Shown piece by piece: positions 10,600 to 21,324 of a stretch of DNA of 64,000 nt. The DNA comes from Limnephilus marmoratus (Eukaryota; Arthropoda; Insecta; Trichoptera; Limnephilidae): contig OU862907.1 of the NCBI GenBank assembly GCA_917880885.1, positions 72,907,072 to 72,971,071 of the forward strand. Direction: 5' to 3'. Below the pieces are notes generated by a model. The model was given only the letters and a program-made list of their open reading frames with translations. It did not search any database and was not told where the DNA came from. Position 1 is the first letter of the stretch; every line of letters begins with the position of its first letter. The translations under genes and the position numbers were made by a program.

Positions 10600-11010
10600 A
10601 TATACTGTAAAATATCCCATATTTAAGTTAAAACCACTTTCGTGTTCTGAGTGTAATGATAAAATTTCAATTGTGAAATAGTAAAGGTGTAAGTCCTCAG
10701 CTTTTATTATTAATGCATGCAGTACACAAAAATATTTTCCCTCCGGTCTTTGCAGCACAAAGTCTGCAACTTTCAAATCTTGCACGTGGAACTCGAAAAT
10801 GGTTTCCTTTGAAATTTCATTTGAAACTCAATTCATCTGCGGACCTATTTCGAAGGGAATCATTCCCGAGTTCCACTATTGCAAGATATTCCCCGAGTTG
10901 CAAGATATGAAAGTTTCAGACTACGTGCTACAAATACCGCAGGAAAACCATTTTCATGTTATGGATGTAGTTTTAACAAAAACGAGTTACAGAATAGAGA
11001 TTCCCTCTTA
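10600..11010. pseudogene. Decayed fingers in both orientations
   Basis: On the plus strand KPLSCSECNDKISIV occurs near 10625-10670 and SDYVLQIPQENHF near 10918-10955. On the minus strand VADFVLQRPEGKYFC lies near 10770-10720. All are relatives of the ADYV..ARI.EKPFSC dead-finger unit. The opposite orientations imply an inversion or inverted duplication within the remnant. Confidence 0.5.
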
Positions 11011-11019
11011 AATTTAAAC

Positions 11020-11715
11020 CACTTTTGAAATAATTAACAAGGTTCAATTCTAGATACGATTTTAGATTTTTACGGCCAAAATTATTTTTGTTATTAGTTT
11101 TTGGGATATTATGCCGTGTTACGCTACCTACTTCTTTAGCCAACGTTTCGGTCAGCGTTGCAGTGTCCATCATCAGGGCAGATGTGTAATAGTTAGGGGT
11201 GATGCTTGTACTTATATACTTAGGAGCGATACCGTGTCGCCAGCTCCACTCCTCTACGAGTTGGCGCTACAATATACTTCAACATGTTTTTTTTGCGTTT
11301 AGCCTTGATGTAACCGTCAATTACCGGATACCAAGAACTATTGAGCTTAGCTCCGTCGTCTCTATTAATATTTATAGGATTTTTGTGAATTTCAATTGCC
11401 TCCGTAATCAGGCGTGCTCTATGAGTTTTGGGTCTTCCCAGGACCTCGGGGACAAATCCAAAGTAATGGCCGGTTTCGATTAAGTGCTTGGCGATTGCCG
11501 ATTTGTCAGGGTGGCCAAGTTTACAGGCACGAAAGTGTTCTGATATCCTTTTGAGATCGGTCGCTCTGTTTGTCTTCTGACTGTCTTCTGAACCACGACA
11601 AAAATACGAGACTTTTTGAGGCCTGCAAAGTCCAAGTTTCATCTGGAAACAGATGGAGTGTACAAACTCAGCTGTTATGGATGTGACAAGGTTTATGTAG
11701 GCCAAAACATACATA
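11020..11715 (-). mobile_element. Penelope-like element 3' part with GIY-YIG domain, 5'-inverted
   Basis: From about 11610 down to 11330 the minus strand encodes the C-terminal part of a Penelope GIY-YIG endonuclease: RISEHFRACKLGHPDKSAIA, HLIETGH, RARLITEAIEIHKN and NRDDGAKLNSSWYPVI. It then continues into the typical tail ETLAKEVGS and KTNNKN. The preceding piece of the same domain (GVYKL-like VYKLSCYGCDKVYVGQ) is on the plus strand at about 11655-11710, so the 5' end of the insertion is inverted. The reverse transcriptase is absent and several stops are present. Confidence 0.8.
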
Positions 11716-11790
11716 TATCATATGTGTATATGAGATGTCTATGTATTCCTATAATCCAAACGTAATTAGTGGCTTATCGAGCATATACCT

Positions 11791-12876
11791 AATTGAGGAG
11801 CCCAGTATCAAAGTGGGACATACGCCACTTTTTCTAAAATGCATATTTTGATTGATTATGGTAGTACGTCTGATTCTCTAACTGAATAACTGAGAGAATC
11901 TATCGAAAACGGACAATTAATACAAGAAATCGCATGTTAAAGTTTGCACTTTGTTTCAAAAGCGGACACTTACAACTCATGTTTGCAACAAACTCGGACA
12001 TTCAATACAAAAACCAACAAAAACGTTACAAAAAGTGTCATGGCGGCTGTTATTTTGACAGTCAAGCACCAACCGCCGAATGTGATCGTGGGTTAACAGT
12101 TTAAGACTGAAATTTGAGATTTATTGAAGTTTTACAGCACCAAATTCACCGAAATATGATAAAATGGAGATCACTAATGCTTATAAGCGCGTATCCAACT
12201 CCGAAAATTGGAAACAAGCAAAAGAAAAGCCGTTAAAGTAAGTCAATTCACCCACAATACTAATTCAAATCTGTGCTCATTTCAATGAAGTTTTCTTATA
12301 TAAATACGATGATTAGAACCTCGAATCCTACGTTTATGAGACTAATAAACCCATTTTGATGAATATAATTGAAATTGGAATTGAAAAAATGGCAATATAT
12401 TGAATAATTAAATATTGAGTTTACGGCGCTTATTTTGCGTTTATACCGGAGTTGGCTTATTATTATCACAAAGTGAGTAATTTTATTTGTAACAAATTAT
12501 TATTACGTTATTAATAAAAAAATAAACTTCATAAAAATGAACTTGAATAGCCTTTTCTTTCATACTATGGACCTTGGATCTTTGTAAGACTTTGTTTCAA
12601 AAACGGACACTTGCAGGCTCATGTGTTTCAAAAACGGACAATTGCTCGTTTTAGTATCAAAAGCGGACATAGTCATTTTTAAATTTAAAAATAAAATAGT
12701 TAGAGTATTAAATTATAGAATGTTATGTATGGCTTGTGATTCTTTATGCGCAAGGATTATGCAGGTAGAAAAAAAATTCAGATATTTCATACCAGCATAT
12801 TCGAAACAAAAAACTCACTCTACTGAAAAATAATCCAAATGGTTTATGTACCACTTTGATACTGAGCTCCTCAATT
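11791..12876. mobile_element. 1.1-kb TIR element with GCGGACA repeats
   Basis: The ends are inverted AATTGAGGAGC(C/T)CAGTATC repeats continuing AAAGTGG. The terminal AATT may be the target duplication. Just inside each end, (C)AAAA(G/A)CGGACA words recur (11960-12000 on the left, 12596-12672 on the right), like transposase-binding sites. Inside, ATG 12164 opens a 24-codon stretch ending at a GTAAGT donor (12238), possibly the first exon of a vanished transposase. There is no transposase core, so it is a non-autonomous element of unassigned superfamily. Confidence 0.7.
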
Positions 12877-13670
12877 CTATTAATAGCTTCCATTGTAGAT
12901 TTTAGCAATGAATGCTATATTGCTATTTATGTATTACATTAGCAACCGCTTAATTGCCATTCAAATATCTGCGTAAAACATATCTTTAAATACTCTGGAC
13001 ACGTTACTTGTCAAACTGAGGAATCCAACTTGGAGAAACTCATATTTAAATTAAGTATAAAGTTGTGTCAACAGCACAGTATGTAATATGTATATCAAAA
13101 GTAGGAACTGTCTGTTCTAACTGTCTGTCGGTTCCTTTCCTCGATAGTACGTTATCTATGGAAACGTCATCCCATCTCGTGACTTTCCTACAGAGTCTTG
13201 CTTCCTTGCGTATTCTTATCCAATTTTTTTGAAGTAATATTGTATTAAGGGCCCGCAACTCGGATTTGTACCGATTTATTACATATTTCCCTTAAACACG
13301 GTAAGTTTTAAAGCTCTTAAATAAATATATGTTATTCTTGAAGATAATATCTAGACTTTGCCCGCGCCGAAACGCAAATTATATAAAATTCCCTCGATAG
13401 AAAAAAATCGCAAAGTATGCTCCAAAAATTATTATTAACATGTTTTTTTCAGTAATTTTACAAGTTATATGTATGAAAAAATTCACAGTGTTTCTTTAAA
13501 TGCTGTTTAAGATAATGCCCGCGAGCTTTTTGCTCTATTTTAAACAAGTCGTGTTTTATTAAACATTTTCGCAATGTTTGCGTCGATTTTGTCGCTGCAA
13601 ATGTTAACGCTATCCTCTAACATTCGTAATTTCGTATCTCTCCGTCTTCTTCTTTTCGGGCCCGGTTGCA
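12877..13670. other. Non-coding, contains a repeat-M relative
   Basis: Between about 13090 and 13250 the sequence resembles 20000-20170 and 46610-46760 (AAAAGTAGGAACT, then a TATGGAAA block and AAGTAATATTGTATT). The rest shows nothing recognisable. Confidence 0.35.
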
Positions 13671-13696
13671 GAGCTTTAAGTGCACAATACTTGCGT

Positions 13697-13790
13697 TCAG
13701 CAGCGGATTATCCCTAAGGCAAAATAGGCATGTGCCTAGGAGCGCGAGGTTACGGAGAGGCGCCTCTAGGATTTTTGAAGAAAAAAAAAA
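13697..13790 (+). mobile_element. hAT left-end fragment
   Basis: CAGCGGATTATCCCTAAGGC followed by a GCATGTGCCTAGG block resembles one end of common hAT elements starting CAGCGGATT (family knowledge). It lies directly after ACAATACTTGCGTT of repeat M. The other end is not seen. Confidence 0.4.
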
Positions 13791-14003
13791 TAATTGTGTA
13801 AGTAAGTATGCACCTACCCACACAATATAAAAGATTATTTTGGATGGTAAAAATTGAATTGGAGTATTATCTTGGATAAGTACGAAACTAAATCATGCCG
13901 TTCTGAGCAGAGAAGAAAGACCACAACACAACTCTGTCTCAACACACACTTCGTGCTTCATTTGCATTTATAAATCGTCTCATGAATCGTCTCGCGTTGC
14001 GGT

Positions 14004-14656
14004 GCACAGTATCAGAGAATACTGCGGGAAAGAGATACTTTCAAAAGTGCGCTCTTTAAAATGATTTGTCGGTACAATTCTGTTATGGCACAGTATCGGA
14101 GAATACTGCGGGAAAGAGATACTTTCAAAAGTGCGCTCTTTAAAATGATTTGTCGGTACAATTCTGTTATGGCACAGTATCGGAGAATACTGCGGGTAAG
14201 AGATACTTTCAAACGTGCGCTCTTTAAAATGATTTGTCGGTACAATTCTGTTAAGGCACAGTATCGGAGAATACTGCGGGTAAGAGATACTTTCAAAAGT
14301 GCGCTCTTTAAAATGATTTGTCGGTACAATTCTGTTATGGCACAGTATCGGAGAATACTGCGGGAAAGAGATACTTTCAAAAGTGCGCTCTTTAAAATGA
14401 TTTGTCGGTACAATTCTGTTATGGCACAGTATCGGAGAATACTGCGGGAAAGAGATACTTTCAAAAGTGCGCTCTTTAAAATGATTTGTCGGTACAATTC
14501 TGTTATGGCACAGTATCGGAGAATACTGCGGGAAAGAGATACTTTCAAAAGTGCGCTCTTTAAAATGATTTGTCGGTACAATTCTGTTATGGCACAGTAT
14601 CGGAGAATACTGCGGGTAAGAGATACTTTCAAACGTGCGCTCTTTAAAATGATTTG
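14004..14656. repeat. 84-bp tandem array, about 7.8 units
   Basis: The unit begins CACAGTATCGGAGAATACTG and repeats every 84 bp with very few differences. Two subtypes exist (GGGAAAGAG...AAAAGTGC and GGGTAAGAG...AAACGTGC). Because 84 is a multiple of three and the units lack stops in some frames, long frames stay open on both strands (plus strand 14061-14939, minus strand 14632-14012). I do not take these as genes. The period equals that of a C2H2 finger, but no C2H2 pattern survives in any frame I checked. Confidence 0.95.
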
Positions 14657-15060
14657 TTCGGTCTCTTGGCGTGGTCCAACTTTATTTAAGTATTTGATTC
14701 ACTTGATCATGCTACTACTTCCTTCGCTTTCCCTGATTTCTTCCACAATTCACTTCGCATCGTATCGTCTCTTTTTAATGCCCTCACCATATATGTGTAC
14801 CTTTTATTCCTATCCACTAAGTGCACTTGGCGTGATTTTATCTCTTAACGGCGATATAAAAAATTTGGAAATAATAATTATTTTTATTGGCCGTGTATTC
14901 CTTCCGAATCTCCACAATTTAACACTGTCTTACCTATAATATGGTTTTAAAACACTTACTCGTTATACATAAAAATAATACATATAATTTTTTTTTATTT
15001 CGCTAAATCACCTTTATATGAGCAAGTTTGAAAGTTGCTCAAAGGGTAATCATACATCCG
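14657..15060. other. No recognisable feature
   Basis: AT-rich, non-coding sequence after the tandem array. One frame of the array runs on to 14939 by chance. Confidence 0.3.
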
Positions 15061-15064
15061 AGGG

Positions 15065-15230
15065 ACGTATGATTACCTTTTTTTTCCAACACATCTGCCC
15101 TGATGATGGACACTGTAACGCTGTCCGAAACGTTGGCTAAAGGAGGAGGTAGCGTCACACGGCATAACACCCCGAAAACAAACAAAAAAATACTTTTGGC
15201 CGTGAAAATCTAAAACTTCATTGTTGTTAG
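15065..15230 (+). mobile_element. Penelope-like element 3' remnant, plus strand
   Basis: The fragment matches the reverse complement of the Penelope tail at 11060-11180, including the CTGATGATGGACACTGTAAC, CGTTGGCTAAAG and GGCATAACACC blocks. It corresponds to the region encoding and following the ETLAKEVGS tail. It is only a terminal scrap. Confidence 0.6.
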
Positions 15231-15274
15231 TCATTGTTGTTTGTTGGATTCAGTTCTAGCTTCCGTTTGATACG

Positions 15275-15312
<38 letters not shown>
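15275..15312. repeat. (AT)n microsatellite
   Basis: About 18 uninterrupted AT dinucleotides directly follow the Penelope remnant. Confidence 0.95.
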
Positions 15313-15313
<1 letters not shown>

Positions 15314-15890
15314 TGAATAACAATATACGAGTGTTAACAAGTGCGTACCTATAAACTAATTACACCAAATGACATTATTCAAAAAAACAATCTTTAGTCA
15401 AAATGAGCTCCAACAATAAAGGTCAGCAGCACCTGTCCAATTCCATTGATTGTTTTTAGTACTCACAATGTGAATACCTCAATTCGTGCCAGGCTGTCAA
15501 TGAAATTGAGGACAGGAAAACATGATTTAAAAAAATAATCTTGTTAAATGTTGTTTTTAAATAAGGTCACCACGTTCATCAATAATATTAAACCATGCAG
15601 AATGGGAGCCCAGCGTAGTGAAAAAACTAGCCCCGTTAGAAAGGAGTTCGCAGAACAGTCAAAAGCGTTACTTAATCTTACAATATAAACACGTTTTCTT
15701 CTTATAAAATAAAGATTAAATGTGATCGGACTATTTACCTCAAAAACAATTGTCCGATCTAAACAAGGAATTGGATGATTGTCTACAAAGTGGTAAAGTA
15801 AATTTTTTAATTTAGTTCATGAACTCTGTAACCGACGTGTTGCTCTCCCTCATATTTTTAACCTTTTTAATTTATATGTCTTTTTATTAT
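15313..15890. other. No recognisable feature
   Basis: AT-rich sequence without an open frame or a repeat I can identify. Confidence 0.3.
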
Positions 15891-16740
15891 GTACAATGCC
15901 CCGGTGCAACCAATAAAGCTTGCGTGCCAAGTTGCACCGGGAGACATTCTAGACTCTTATAATTTAATAATTTTAATACTTAATACCTTATTTATGCTTA
16001 TTTACGCCTCCAAAGGCAACCAGGCTAACTAGCCTCCTTTTTAGTTATGGCCCTGAAAAGGGCCATTATTATACTGGCTCGCAGTCGGCTTCACCAAGCA
16101 GGCTGTTTTGCCTCCCTTTTTAGGCGGCCCTAACAAGGGCCATTATTATACTGGCTCGCAGTCGGCTTCACCAAGCAGATTGCCTTTAATTTTTTATGGC
16201 GGCCCCTTTCAGGGCCTCTTTTTCGTCCTGGCCGCTAGGTTCATGAATACCGTGCCGCCAGCAACGATCCTTTGCCAAACACATTTTACCATTGCTAAAA
16301 TGTTCTTTTTCTTTACACACAAATGCCCCGGTGCGACAAGTAAAACTTGCATACCAGGTTGCCACCGGGAGACATACTAGAGTTATTATTTTATCGCCCT
16401 CAGGGCTATTTTTCCGGCTACAAAGCCAAAAAACCAGTTTGGTGGCCCCATTCAGGGCCTTCATATTGGTTAAAAACACATCATTTTATAATATAACTTC
16501 ATTTAAACACCCCGTAGGACGCTGAAACTAAGACATTTCAGTGCAGAGTCCTACGGGGCATCCATAGAGCCATAAATAAACATTGTAACTCTTAAACTGC
16601 CAGCGCTATCAGCATTTGCGCAGATTTTCGAGACTTTAGCATCAATTCACGTTTTCTCCATTTTAAAAATCCCAGGACCTCGTAAGGCGACGAAACCAAA
16701 AAGTTTCGATAGCCAGGCTTACGGGGGACCTGGGAAAAAT
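15891..16740. promoter_or_regulatory. Cluster of four complex stem-loops
   Basis: Four GC-rich imperfect palindromes stand out in AT-rich sequence. H1 15899-15941 has arms CCCCGGTGCAAC and GTTGCACCGGG. H2 16326-16369 has arms CCCCGGTGCGAC and GGTTGCCACCGGG. H3 16510-16558 has arms CCCCGTAGGAC and GTCCTACGGGG enclosing CTGAAA/TTTCAG. H4 16671-16734 has arms CCCAGGACC and GGACCTGGG enclosing GTAAG/CTTAC and GAAAC/GTTTC. H1 and H2 lie in duplicated blocks about 427 bp apart, both followed by GAGACAT. Between them a block with ACTGGCTCGCAGTCGGCTTC is duplicated (16070 and 16147). Function unknown; it lies upstream of the promoter at 17077. Confidence 0.6.
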
Positions 16741-17076
16741 ATTAACTTCTTTGTAACTATTCAAACACTTTGTTAAATAACAAATACCTACCGACAAAAA
16801 GTCAAACTTCCTTAAAATCAACCCAAACTCATCAAACAAAAAATCTACGAATGTAGAACATCCGTAGAAACACTGTAGTTTTAAGGAAAACATTGTAAAT
16901 ATATTAACCTGACCTGTATAATTATTGTAAAAACCTAATTTTAATCGACCACTTTCAAGGAAATGGTCGGCAAAACCAGCGGCAACAGAAAACCGCCCCT
17001 TATATGCAAAACGGGATAGGTAAAATCCCCCACTCTAAAATTGTACCACGTGACCGTTTTTTCACCCGAAAACGGG

Positions 17077-17335
17077 TATAAAAGGCGTGATTTTTTGAAT
17101 AATAAATCAGTTCTTCCATCAACGTCAACTCGTGTTATTATTTCCTTCTGGGAAAAGTTATTATCATCTGCTGCCTCCCGCCGACCTCTGCCTAGGCTTT
17201 GCTCCTGGTGCCATCAGTCTCCTCCAGAAAGCCGGCCCTACTTCAGGCAACCGCCACGCACCAGGACTGGGCAGAGGATTAGGCACATCCAGTGTCCTCA
17301 ACTCATCAGGCACTGGGTGCACGGGAGGTCAGTAT
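17077..17335 (+). promoter_or_regulatory. TATA/Inr core promoter and leader
   Basis: TATAAAAGG at 17077-17085 is followed 30 bp later by an arthropod initiator TCAGT at 17107-17111, a textbook Pol II spacing. The stretch downstream is GC-richer than its surroundings and open to about 17328, where GGGAGGTCAGT could be a splice donor. The arrangement of hairpins, promoter and leader could be the U3-R-U5 of a large LTR element or a cellular promoter. I found no second LTR and no gag downstream, so the transcript is unknown. Confidence 0.5.
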
Positions 17336-17667
17336 TTTATTATTTTATCATTTCATCCTGGTCGTGTACTGAAACCGGTACCCTTTTTTTACAGTCTTGT
17401 ACAGGCTTGATACGTCTGGTACAAACTCTCTTCCAAAATAGTAAACACAATGTCAAAAAACTTACTCTTTGTCACAACTAACACTATGAAGTTTTAATCA
17501 AAATGTATGCGGGATGCGTACAAAACTATGTTATTCTAAAAACGTACCAAGTCTTCAAGCAGATGTCCTTGTTTTAACAGGAAGTTGGCTTGATTCTAAG
17601 TAATGTAGCGGAACTGGGGCTCCCAACTCACAATATTTGCAGATTGGATAGAAACAAGTTAGTCTAA
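17336..17667. other. No recognisable feature
   Basis: Non-coding sequence between the putative leader and the inverted-repeat element. Confidence 0.3.
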
Positions 17668-18454
17668 GATCCCGATATAAAACGACCTTCACCAAGATGT
17701 TTATTTAATGAAACGTATTTTGTATTTAATTTTATATGTCAATAAATATATTGCATATGGGTTGCCTAACAAATTTGAGTCCAGGGTATGATTAATTAAT
17801 AATTTTAAAATATATATTTTTAAACATTTCACCGGTTTGAGTATTCACTCGAGGTCCGCGACTGAGAGGTCCCAACCAACTATCCCATGCGATAGAAGAG
17901 GACACAGCATAGCAGCTGTTTGAAGTCCGTCCATTTAAAGAAAGAGAGTGCGCATGCTGCATTGTTCTTGAAAATGAAAAGGATAGCGATAGAGTCGTAT
18001 ATGCTGTGCATCATTTTGGAGTAGTTTATTAAAATATAGGAATGGTTATTAATTTTTTAATCAATTAATTAGATTTATGTGTGTACATTTTGATACCACC
18101 GTGTTCATAATGAAATAATCTTTAATTTCTTTTAATTCAATAATCAGACCGGTGCAAAATGCTAGTATCGATTTACCTGTTTATACCTGGCTACCCGAGA
18201 GTTGTGACCCGAAAAGAATAGGCAACCTGATGTTTGCATATTCTATGGGCTTCATACTTTCGATTGGTATAGAATTTGTCTAATAATCAAACCGGTGAAA
18301 TGTTTAAAAAAAAAAATATTAATTAATCATACCCTGGACTAAAATTTGTTAGGCAACCCATATGCAATATATTTATTGACATATTAAATTAAATTTATAA
18401 TACTTTTCATCAAATACCTAAACATTTCGGTGAAGGTCGTTTTATATCGTGATC
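17668..18454. mobile_element. Long inverted-repeat (fold-back) element
   Basis: 17668-17840 is the inverted copy of 18287-18454 (about 170-bp arms sharing CGATATAAAACGACCTTCAC, TGCATATGGGTTGCCTAACA and TTTCACCGGTTTGA), separated by a spacer of about 450 bp. The spacer is non-coding. Arms of this length suggest a foldback/MITE element or an inverted duplication. No clean target duplication could be fixed. Confidence 0.7.
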
Positions 18455-19118
18455 CTATACTAAGAATACTAGTTCTAAATCAAGACGTGGTGGTGTTTTG
18501 TTAGCAATCTCTAAAGCAAGCTTTGATAGAAACTGGATAGGCCTTCGAATTGTTAACCTACCGTCAGGAGCAATGCAAATCCTAACACGATCGGGCGCAA
18601 TTCATCAATGAGATTAAATCACAGAAAAACAGATCAAATAGATTTTTCGCCCAATTTATTTGTATTTGGGTTCCAAAAGTCATGTATCAGAAATATAAAA
18701 ACAAATAAGAAAGAATAAAGTTATCTACATATATAAAAATCACATTACGTCAATAAAAACTGCAAAGATACTTATAACAAAAAGTTTCATGACTTTGTGA
18801 GTTAACATTTATTATAAAATAGGTAGGTAGTATAACAATATAACATAAAATAACATTGTGATTATTCAAAAACAAAAAAGCAATAAACAAGCTTCAGACT
18901 GGAATGAGTACCTTCTGAATAAATAAACCAACATTACTTACACAATCGGGCGCAATTCATCCGAAAGATTACTGCATACTACGTAGCAGCCCGACAATGC
19001 GCAAGAGACGAACGGGAACTGGCCCTCTGTGGTGGGGAAGGAGGAAAATCAGATCGGCGATATTTACCATTTGGCACAAAAATAACAGATCACTTCATCT
19101 CATGGTGTAAGACTACCT
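18455..19118. other. Non-coding with a direct repeat
   Basis: CGGGCGCAATTCATC occurs at about 18593 and 18948 in the same orientation, each followed a few bases later by AGATTA. The intervening 355 bp might be an insertion between direct repeats. No coding content. Confidence 0.3.
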
Positions 19119-19122
19119 TTAA

Positions 19123-19727
19123 CCTTTAACTATGGACGTCGGGTCTCAGAGGCCCAACCCCTTCTTCAATTTCTCGGAATAAACACCTTCCCCGCGCGTG
19201 CCATTCCCGCGCGTCTCGGTAGCTTCAGTTTTAGTTGTGTTATGACCAAGGAGGGAGAAGGTCGCGTCATCCGGCACTTATTACGTGAGTAATAATCATT
19301 TAAAATTTGATCAGGGCCTGGGAGACCCGTTGACTATAATTTCAAAAAGTCAGAAAAAAAGTCAAATTTTCAAAAAGTCATAATTTTTTTTTATGACTTT
19401 TTGTTACTGTTTCTTTAATTAGCTATGAAAAATTATTGGTTTTGATTTTTGTTATACCTACTATAATTAAGGAGCCTTAATATGATCTCAAATCAATTAA
19501 GACTGAAAACTGACTAGGTTTGTTAAATTTGGAGATAATTATTAAAATATGAATAAAAGTTTATAATTTTTATTACTCGATCTTTTATTTATAAATACTT
19601 TATACATATAAACTCCTTGCTATAGTCAGATTGGTCCAGGTTTGAAAATTAGAAGAATTTTGTGAAGGGGTCTGTGTGACCCGACGTCCATGGGAGTGTG
19701 ATTTTTTTTCACGTCCATAGTTAAAGG
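19123..19727. mobile_element. piggyBac-like MITE with TTAA duplication
   Basis: The terminal inverted repeats CCTTTAACTATGGACGT lie exactly between two TTAA tetranucleotides (19119-19122 and 19728-19731), the target site used by piggyBac transposases. A second internal ATGGACGTCGGGTC motif is also inverted at each end (19132 and near 19690). The 605-bp body has no transposase. A related inverted pair brackets most of intron 2 of zinc-finger gene 2 (37147 and 42109). Confidence 0.85.
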
Positions 19728-19869
19728 TTAAGAATTGAAGTGTTGCTTGAAATGGCGTTAGCTGTGTTTGGTGACCAGATCTGAATAGCCAGGTACTTCC
19801 CCACCTTCTTCGCCCCCATCTCCTTCCCCTCCCAACTATCTTCGGACTCTCAACATAATCCAAATAATC

Positions 19870-20395
19870 ACAACATCATTGTTCGTGAGTGTAATGAGAA
19901 ACGTAATCGATTGTTGTTTCTTTAAAAAAATATGAACGGAAAATTCCGATAAGCTGCGTCGTTATATTCCTTTATGGAGTATTTAAAATATTATTATAAT
20001 TATCAAAAGTAGGAACTACCTTTAACAATTATTTTCTTCGAAAGTTCGTTGTCTATGAAAATATCATCTACCTTCTGTCGCCTTCTGACATTTACATCGC
20101 GTCTCGCGTCCTTGAACAGTGCTCGAAGTCATTCGCGCCCCACTTTTCTAAAGTAATATTGTATTGTACACAATACTTGCGTTCCAATTTTACAGTTTTG
20201 AGTATCTTCAGTGACCATTTCATTTTTATTCCGAAGTTAATCAAATTATTGCACTTTCCTTGTGACGTTTCATCAACACATTGGTATTGACCACAACGCT
20301 TCGCCTTGTACGTAAGTATTTTTACGTTATATTGACTTAGAGAGAACTTAGCCCCTTAATTGGTGCATATTTATTATAAGAATTTTTTTATTTTT
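19870..20395 (+). repeat. Dispersed repeat M, uninterrupted copy
   Basis: This copy is homologous to 46480-46860 plus 49678-49800. Around 20264 it reads GCACTTTCCTTGTGACG where the other copy carries hAT element B between ACTTTTCG duplications, so it is an empty site. Its right end is cut by a LINE tail at about 20395. No coding content. Confidence 0.75.
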
Positions 20396-21200
20396 TTTTT
20401 TATTGAAACATATAACAAAGGTTACATACAATTTTACAATATAATATATACATCAATATTTCAATCACTCTCCTAATAAAGCAGCTGCTTGTGTTTAGGA
20501 GAGGACAACTAAAAAAAATTACGTTTGTTTAAATTAAAACAAAAAATATTGGTAATTTAACAAAAAAATATTAGTGATTTTATGATAAAATACAGATAAA
20601 AGTAATAAAAATATAGGTTAGTTAATAAATGATTTAAAGTAAAGGCAAAAACATATATCTGAATATGCAATACATATTTCTAAATATAATATACAATAAG
20701 TTAAATTTATGAGGTGGTACTAGAATATTTTAATTTAATTTTTTTTTTATATTTTTCATAGCTTTCTTCCGATCGTATATCAAGGGGTAATTTATTAAAT
20801 AATTTTATACCCTTGAATGTATAGTGATGCTGTGCTGTTGTGGTTCGCACTAGTGGCACGGTTAATCCTCCATCAGATATTATTCTTTTGCTTATATTTA
20901 ATTGTGGTAAATTATTTTTACTAAAGAAATCTTTATGTATTTGTAATAGTGCAATTTTGTCATAAATTTTTTTAAGTGGGGGAACCGGGAAATCTTAAAA
21001 ACATTTATAGTTGGATAGTAATTGGGCTTTTTTAGGATGATTTTTATTAATATTTTTTGAATTGTTTCCAATGGGAGAAGGGTTGCTTTGTATGCACCCC
21101 CCCAAGTCACGATTCCATATTGTAGTACAGAGTGCGCAAGTGCATAGTAAATATCTTTTAGTATTTTTAATGATACAGTATTTCTTAATCTAAAAAATAT
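20395..21200 (-). mobile_element. 5'-truncated LINE, RT C-terminus and 3' UTR
   Basis: On the minus strand about 21190-20898 encodes the carboxyl end of a reverse transcriptase: YYALAHSVLQYGIVTWGG, then ATLLPLETIQKILIKIIL. This is the AL..S.L.YGI..WGG pattern of CR1/Jockey-type elements. A long AT-rich 3' UTR follows to a T-rich tail on the plus strand at 20380-20400, so the insertion points leftward. It is a heavily 5'-truncated insertion. Confidence 0.7.
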
Positions 21201-21324
21201 TTAGATCAGTATTTGCTCAACTGGTGTGTGGCAGATCGGATCGGGATAGAATGGTTCGGTCAGACCTTTTGATCTACCCCTAATGATGATGTATAAACCT
21301 AATTTATGATGAACACCGCTAGAC

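Noticed and set aside
14061..14939. 292-codon open frame on the plus strand (and 206 codons on the minus strand)
   Set aside because: It is produced by the 84-bp tandem array, whose length is divisible by three, and continues into unrelated sequence. No domain, no codon pattern, open on both strands.
17041..17481. 146-codon frame across the promoter
   Set aside because: It spans the TATA box and initiator, so it cannot be translated from that promoter; no recognisable domain.
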